Source: Rhizopus arrhizus
Lineage: Eukaryota; Mucoromycota; Mucoromycetes; Mucorales; Rhizopodaceae
Direction of reading: 5' to 3'
DNA: 64,000 nucleotides
Assembly: GCA_024220505.1 (NCBI GenBank)
Contig: JAKZZE010000014.1
Span: forward strand, 1 to 64,000
The position numbers and the translations under genes are program-made. Below are positions 57,777 through 64,000 of the stretch, one piece after another. The notes under the pieces are model-generated. The model ran no database searches and was not told the origin of the DNA. It saw nothing but the letters and a program-made list of their open reading frames with translations. The stretch's first letter is position 1. Each line of letters starts with the position of its first letter.

Positions 57777-57777
57777 C

Positions 57778-58875
57778 TAAAGAAGTTTATACTGTTAATA
57801 AACTATAATGAAAGTGAAAAACCAACATAGTAGTTTTTCTTTTAGATATCATAATAATCATTGGTTGGAATAACAATACCTATGACTGTTTTGGCTAGTG
57901 ATATTATTTTCATGAATTAGTACAGTTGTTTTTATAATGATCACACTTTTCAAGACCTATAATGCTGCTAGTGCTTGATTCACTTTGATCATAGGATATC
58001 TAAAAAGCCAAAGACATAGATGTAATACGAGAAATGATGTTGATAAAAGAAAAAGTATTTCATTTTTTATTTTCTCTATTTATTCATGTAAAAGGACTCG
58101 TAGCATTCTTCTATTGCAAGCAGACATTTTAAATAATAGAAGAACAATACGTTTTATTCTATTATTGATTGATTATCATGTTCAAATACATCATGAGTTC
58201 TTTTTTCAGTCTTGTTAGGTAACATGAATATATTTTCAGGTTTGCACCTGCCACGATGAAGCCCAATCTTCTATCATACAAACATAGCCTTCAGATAGCA
58301 TTTGCATCCACTTCGATGCTTCACAGACAATTTCTCTGTCTTTAGCAAAAAGATTAATTATTTTTTCTTTTCTTTTTTTGAATAAAACATCAATTATTTC
58401 AGCAAATTTACCTAAAAAGATGGCTTCAAAAAGCTTCTCTTCTTTTTTCCGTAAATTAAAATTATTGACACTATGTTTTTTAATATATTAAATGAGTATC
58501 TATAATGCTCCAATTCGAGTTACATTGAACTGACAATAAAAGGCAAGGTATGTTTTTCACTTTTTTTTTATTTATTTCTTTATTCTTCTCATTGTCTAAG
58601 TATGTAATTACTCTTACAGTGTCAGAGCTATAAGTACGAATGCTAATTTATCATTTTCAATGAAATTCAGCAGACCTACTCGAATTTAAAATGCTTGAGT
58701 TCATCAAATAAAATATCAATCATTTCATACAAGACAGAATTCAAGCGATCGTTGAAATGAGATTGTAGATCAGTACATTTTGGTTGGATATAATTAGAAA
58801 ATGATTTAGTAAAGATCGAAAAGTATAGTAGTGATAAGTCTTGTTTAACAGACTAGTACGTAATGACTTATGGAC
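57778..58875. other. Gene-poor AT-rich region
   Basis: Nothing supported on either strand. Confidence 0.5.
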
Positions 58876-59335
58876 TTTTCTAATTCAACGTACTCCGTTT
58901 TAGTATGCACATTCTCTTTTTCTTGCACTTTGTTTTTTTTCTAATAAATGATGTATTATTGGCTTCGTTTTCGAGATGAAGTGATGATTTATTAACGTTT
59001 TCATGATTAATCCTTATATTAACGGCTTCTATTTTCTCGTGATTAACGGTTTTATCATTGTTTTCTTGTGGATCTTCCTCTGTATCCTCTTTGGGATCTT
59101 CTTCGTTAATATAGTGAATAAAATCATCCTAGAAATCATTTTGAGCAACAGAATATATAGTGCTTGTTATCTGTAGGTTTAATAGTGTATGTTTCATTTA
59201 TAAATTTTATCATTTGATATTTTGTTTCTGTTGATTTTAAATTAAGAACTAAACCAGGTTAAAATCATACACAGTATTCAAATCCCAAAGACTTACCAAG
59301 TTTTGGCTTAGGTTCATTTGAAAGTCCCTATTATA
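58876..59335 (-). pseudogene. Possible spliced gene or relic, unknown family
   Basis: On the minus strand, exon-like pieces with matching splice sites are visible: GLSNEPKPKL (about 59335-59300), a GTAAGT...TTTAG intron, LNLKSTETKYQMIKFINETY, then after a further acceptor (TTTCTAG) an acidic-to-basic stretch DDFIHYINEEDPKEDTEEDP to a Lys-rich end (KKKRM) and stop at about 58876. No start exon was found. An opposing plus-strand piece (DDVRVIKGTTQARLDDILKV, about 59384-59526) also looks coding. Confidence 0.35.
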
Positions 59336-59529
59336 TTATTATCCAAAATAATAAGCTATATTTTTATAAGTTTTTATATTAAAGCGATGATGTACGCGTT
59401 ATAAAAGGTACAACTCAAGCCAGATTAGATGACATCCTAAAAGTATATATAAAGGAACGTAAACGAGAGAATGGTGTAGAAGAAAATTATGTTATATGTC
59501 TTCATGCTCGAGCTCATTCTTGTTGATCT

Positions 59530-61085
59530 TACAACGGTAACCATTAATAGATAGATCATAAATAACAGAGTAACCTTAAAGCTAAATAATCAACTTCTAC
59601 TCTTTGTTGGATGTGGTATAAATAACATGGGCTTTCAAACTATTTATCTCAACTATGTATATGTCGAGCAACGACGCATTTCTGATTTTGTATGAACAGG
59701 TTAGATAGTTTAGGTTTATTTGGTAAGCAATACTATTCATTTAACGCCATAACCGTTCAAATTTATATTGTTGGATTTGAGTTTTGTATAATACTATGTA
59801 TATACATGTGTGTGTTTGATGAACATCACAACTGAAGAAGTGATTGGCCAAACAAATACCCATGATTGAATGACTCAAGTGTCTCTGGTGAGTAAGAGGC
59901 AGTACCAGACTATGAATGTCATGCACAATGCTTAAGCAATTATCATATTTTTTTGTTTTTGTTTTTAAATTAGATGCTTTCCCTTCAGCCCATGAAAAAG
60001 TACATTTGACTTCTTTTCGTTTTATTTACTATCACTACCGCCAAAATCATATGGCTTATTTGAATAAACCAAAAGCTTGTTGAACCCAAGCATCTAGCTA
60101 GGCTTAACCTATACAATTTTGATATTCAACGCACAGCAAGCTTCTTTGATAGTTGATACTCAGCTGGTTACTTGATAGGATCATGAAGAAATATGAAATT
60201 AAGAAAAATAATGGGAAGATCTCTCAATCAGGATAATGCCTAAGCCGAGTCAATACTCTCTTTATATTTATTGAATGTTTGCCATCCTTGTACCATTTAT
60301 CATCTATCTAATGTCGTTATCTAAACATTAATTAATCGATACTTGTGGTTGTGGCGTTAATCTCCGTATATAGATTTGTTATCTGTATTTTTTTTATACT
60401 ATCTTTTAAAATTAGTTAGTCGTTAATGCTCAAATTATATAAAAATATACAAATTTATTACCAAATTTTACTTTAAAAGAACATGGAATTCACTTTGGGT
60501 ACTAAATTGATGTCATTAATTATTGAGAAAAAGAAGGAAAGAAACGAATGCTGTCTTTTGGCTATAGTTCATATATTATGCTTGTCTGCTTCTCATGTCC
60601 AAAAAAGGAAAGGGTCACAAGGGAGAATATTGCCTTTATTATTTAATCAATCGCCGACACTGCCATACTTTAGTGAGTATAGAGAAGAGGTATGCTGCTT
60701 TAACCAAGTCGTCCATAGACTTTGAATTTGGCAGAAGTAAGTTTCCCCCCATTATTGATACAGATCAGTCTATTCATTTTTTGCTCGTTTTTACACCTAA
60801 ACCTTATTTAAACCTGTTTTAAAGCTATTGTTTCATCAGAAAACTTGCTTTCGCTAACCTCAGACCAGCAAAGTTCACACTCTCTTTTTTCGTTGACATA
60901 CTTCTAAAAAGTACCACACATGACGGCTTTTAAATGGTTTTCCGATTTCTATAATTCATTAGAAAACACTTGTATCTTTCTATCTTTCTCTTCTTCTTCT
61001 TCTTCTTTAATAAACACGCTCTTTTTAGCTATTTTTCCCCTTTTTTCTACTCTGTTGCACAAAATACCTCTATTTCACTAACGTC
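59530..61085. other. Non-coding, upstream region of the bZIP gene
   Basis: No supported gene. Small open frames at 60483-60822 lack family features. A CT-rich tract (tctttctctt plus cttcttcttctt, about 60978-61006) and T-runs near 61040 precede the bZIP start. Confidence 0.5.
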
Positions 61086-62730
61086 ATGAAAAAGGATAGT
61101 CAAACAACAAACACAAACATAGTCCATCAACAAGATAGCAAGCAAAATGAAGCAAATATTAAAGAGAAAACATTGTCTGTTTCCAAATCAGATGGTGTTC
61201 AATCTTCTCATACTGTTCAATTGATTCCTGAAAACAAGAGCCCGGTGATTCAAGAAAAGAGAAGGTGGGATGAATCGTTTACTGTTGCAGAAAAGAAGGA
61301 ATTGGAAGGAAATATTGTGAAAGCGGCAAGTAAGTTTCTTTTTTGGTATTATTTATTGTTCTTGGGCTTATACACTTTCTATTGTTAGAGGATAATGATG
61401 GTGAAACATATGTTACGTTACAACAAGAAGAGTTCATCTTGGTAAATGATGAAGATAAAAGTCAGGAAGACGATGAAAGTCAATGTAAATTATATCACAT
61501 ACTGTTGCTATACTTTATGGCTTACTTGATTTATTATAGACAGCGATGAATCAGGAACAAGGAAGCCTGGACGAAGACCACTACCAGATAAAGACCTTTC
61601 TGATGTAAGAAAGATGTAGTTTTTTATGTAAGAAATCTAACTTTTTTTAGTGTGATCAAGACCCAAAAGTGAAGAGAAAAGTTCAAAATCGAGCTGCTCA
61701 AAGAGCTTTTAGGGAAAGAAAAGAACGTTATGTGAAAGAGTTAGAGATAAAACTAAAACAAGTTCAAGAAAATCATTTGGTTGCCATCACACAACTCATT
61801 CAAGAAAATCACAGATTGAGATCATTTATTTTTAAATTAGAAGTTGAAAATCATGCGCTCAAAGGAATTCCATATCCTTTAAACTACACAGCGTCACCAC
61901 CACCACCTCGTGAGAGCTCAAATAATTCACCATACCCAAGCATTGCACCACTCTTGCCTGCTCTATTTGCTCCTTCTCCACTTCTTCTATCAGGAGATAC
62001 ATATTTTAATTCAACTATAGATAACATCATGCTGCATGCTTCGACCCCTACTCCTCCATCTTCTACCAAAAGCCAACAAGACAAGCCCAAAAAGAAAAAT
62101 CCGATTAAGCCAAAACTTTCTACCCAGCCACTGGAGTACACCTTTGCGATTAGCACCCCTGCCTCACTAAGGCCCACAACAAGAAATGTAAATAAAGAAG
62201 ATGAAGAGGCCATGAAACCTGTTCCACTATATTCACCTGACAATCTTCCCATCAACTCACTCAAAAATAACTGTTCAGTCACTTCCAAAAGTAGTCAGGG
62301 ATCCATCACGGATGATGAAGGTGATAACAAAAGTGATAGTCGAAAATATATGCAGCAACTTAGTTTGGGCATGCTTAGTTGTCATATTGACGTGGAAGGT
62401 CAGCGATTTTGTGAAAGGCTTTACAGTGAAGTCTGCCATGAAGCCTTGGATCGTTTGTTAAATGAACCCTTGTTTGATTCAATGGGTAAATTTAACTTAT
62501 CGGTGGACCCCGTATCACTGATTGAAAAAGAAGAACCTAGAGAGAAAAAATTACTGACGGCTTCAGAAATTTGGTACATACTCAATCGACATCCTCGTTT
62601 CAAAGAATTTTCAACAGACAAGCTGTATGAGCTTGTAAAGAATTTGACAAAGTACTCTGATGATGGGCCTATCATGGAAGAAAGTGATATGAAATACATT
62701 TTGTTAAAAATGGAAAAGGGAAACCTTTAA
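61086..62730 (+). CDS. bZIP transcription factor of Yap/AP-1 type (494 aa)
   Basis: Four exons: 61086-61329, 61389-61484, 61540-61604 and 61651-62730, all in frame. The basic region (about residues 142-165), VKRKVQNRAAQRAFRERKER, has the NRAAQRAFRERK signature of fungal Yap/Pap1 factors. The leucine zipper follows (YVKELEIKLKQVQENHLVAI...). The N-terminus is acidic and charged; a Pro/Ser-rich middle follows the zipper. The C-terminal part carries LTASEIWYILNRHPRFKEF and TDKLYELVKNLTKYSDDGPI, a helical domain typical of this group in Mucoromycota as far as I can judge. Cysteines are few (CHIDVEGQRFCERLYSEVC), so redox control as in Yap1 is possible but not shown. Yap-type factors regulate oxidative and metal stress genes. 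Confidence 0.9.
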
Positions 62731-62815
62731 CTTTATTTATTTTATAAAATATATAGTAACTTTATTTTGTTTTTCTAATGTATACAATACTTGTAAAAAG
62801 TATATCTTTTTGTTC

Positions 62816-63484
62816 TTAATCTCTGTGAGCGTGATTATCCTCAGTGCTGTTAGCAGCAGAGGAGGTAGCAGCAGGAGCAGCATCGTTTCCACCAACACCA
62901 AACATGTTAGCAAGGCCACCTAAAGGATTTTCAGCAGTAAAAGGTCTAGCCAAGTTTCCTTCAGGGGCATCACCCCACAAATGGATTAAAGCTTCCTTGT
63001 GCGTCAAGAGGTTCTTGATGGGCATGAGGGATTGCATCAAAAGAGGTTGAGTAAACTTGAATTGCCAATGCATCAAAGAGATGATGAAGATGGAGGTCAC
63101 AGTAGATTGGATGAATTGCTTGACTTGGTCAATGTCATAATCGCGGATGGTAGTAGAGATTGTCTCAGGAGCCGAGGGAGCAGATTGACCAAAGCTAGGT
63201 TTAGATGGGGGTGAATAAGTCAAGACAGTGGTGTCTACAAATAGATTGCGTAAGTTTTGTGTCATTTAAAAGCAAAAAGTATAACCCTTACCATTTTTCT
63301 TTTTAATAATAGCAATCAAACCATAGGCAGCAGCAACAACCAAGGCTTGAGCACTGTAATAACCAATACGAGCCATTGTCAATACGTCAGGGTCATTCCA
63401 GTCAACTTTCTTTGCCAACTGCATACAAATTAAAAGGAAGCCAATGTTAAACATTGGGTTTGTGATTATGCTTGGAGAACCCAT
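62816..63484 (-). CDS. PHO88: PHO88/SND3 family ER membrane protein (203 aa)
   Basis: Exon 1 (63484-63292) and exon 2 (63234-62816). The N-terminus (GSPSIITNPMFNIGFLLICMQLAKKVDWNDPDVLTMARIG) and the membrane segments near IGYYSAQALVVAAAYGLIAI and SIFIISLMHWQFKF are as in Pho88. So are TTIRDYDIDQVKQFIQS, FTQPLLMQSLMPIKNLL and the GNLARPF motif; the tail is Ala-rich. Pho88/Snd3 sits in the ER membrane, takes part in SRP-independent targeting of membrane proteins, and was first found through its effect on phosphate uptake. Confidence 0.93.
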
Positions 63485-64000
63485 CTTTATTACGAATAAA
63501 CAATAGAGAAAGAAAAAAAGAGTAAAGATGGAAGAAAAAAATAATTTTAACTTCAACAGAAAAAGATGTAGTCGCATTTCATTGGTGGACTTAATTTTTT
63601 GGTGTTACCCTTTTTATCATGAAGCCCATTGTTTTTTTTGCTGCGAATGTGCTTATTATTACTAAAGATATACTTGTATCTATTTGTATTGATATTGTGC
63701 TATTGATTTGATGAAAATTAAGCAAAAAATCAAAATCTATGCGATTTGTCCACATTCACAGATGTTTTTTTCAATTTGGATAATCGTTTGAGATAATCAT
63801 ATTCCTCTAAATTAGGTCTTGTATGATATCGAATACAATTGTTCTTATCCTTTTTCTGTGAAAAGTTTTTTTTTTGAGTAGCTTGTAACACTAGCTAAAT
63901 AGAAGGAATAAAAAAAAAAGTTTTTATTTTTACGAGGCAACTTAGGTGTAAACTGATTTCTAAACACTTTCAAACACATCATTGTTAGAAAACACCAAAG
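63485..64000. other. Intergenic, right end of window
   Basis: Upstream region of the PHO88-like gene, then AT-rich DNA to the edge. No gene identified. Confidence 0.5.

Overview
The window looks like nuclear DNA of an early-diverging fungus, most likely Mucoromycota (Mucorales type). This is an inference from three things: AT-rich intergenic DNA full of homopolymer runs, genes split by short GT-AG introns of about 45-75 nt, and a mix of standard fungal housekeeping genes with Tc1/mariner-like, LINE and Ty3-like elements that resemble those of this phylum. No species can be named from the sequence.

Layout. 1-12 kb is a transposon nest: a broken LTR-retrotransposon gag with its 5' LTR, a tRNA-Glu(TTC), a LINE whose ORF1 is split by a Tc1-like element, two LTR-like repeats and a small MITE. 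12.5-22.5 kb holds an ERV46/ERGIC3 cargo receptor, a membrane dipeptidyl aminopeptidase, ribosomal protein eS24, a Sel1-repeat protein and a tiny CCHC zinc-knuckle ORF. 23.3-36.5 kb is a dense run: a disordered Q/N-rich protein, CCA-adding enzyme, GH20-type hexosaminidase, cytosolic Hsp70, COPI alpha subunit and an F-box-like protein. 38-40.8 kb is a dead Tc1-like transposase followed by a 5'-truncated LINE. 42-48 kb holds a small secreted charged protein, an unknown acidic Ser-rich protein, a voltage-sensor-like membrane protein and an LEA2-like single-pass membrane protein. 49.7-54.3 kb is one 4,586-bp TA-flanked transposon with 147-bp terminal inverted repeats. 54.7-63.5 kb holds an alpha-arrestin, a 5-kb gene-poor stretch with decayed coding traces, a Yap/AP-1-like bZIP factor and a PHO88/SND3 ER protein.

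Most unusual item. The 4.6-kb element carries, all on the minus strand, a DD34E transposase, a protein that I read as a Fanzor1-like (eukaryotic TnpB/OMEGA) nuclease remnant, and a third ORF resembling the N-terminal part of Mutator-like transposases. The Fanzor-like frame breaks straight after its RuvC-I DPG motif, so this copy looks inactive. A 95-bp MITE at 11.9 kb shares its terminal 11 bases, which suggests cross-mobilisation.

Functional links. ERV46, COPI alpha and the PHO88/SND3 protein all act in the early secretory pathway; Hsp70, eS24 and the CCA enzyme belong to protein synthesis and folding. I see no operon-like logic beyond tight spacing, with 17 bp between the hexosaminidase stop and the CCA-enzyme start and 12 bp between the convergent stop codons near 24,260.
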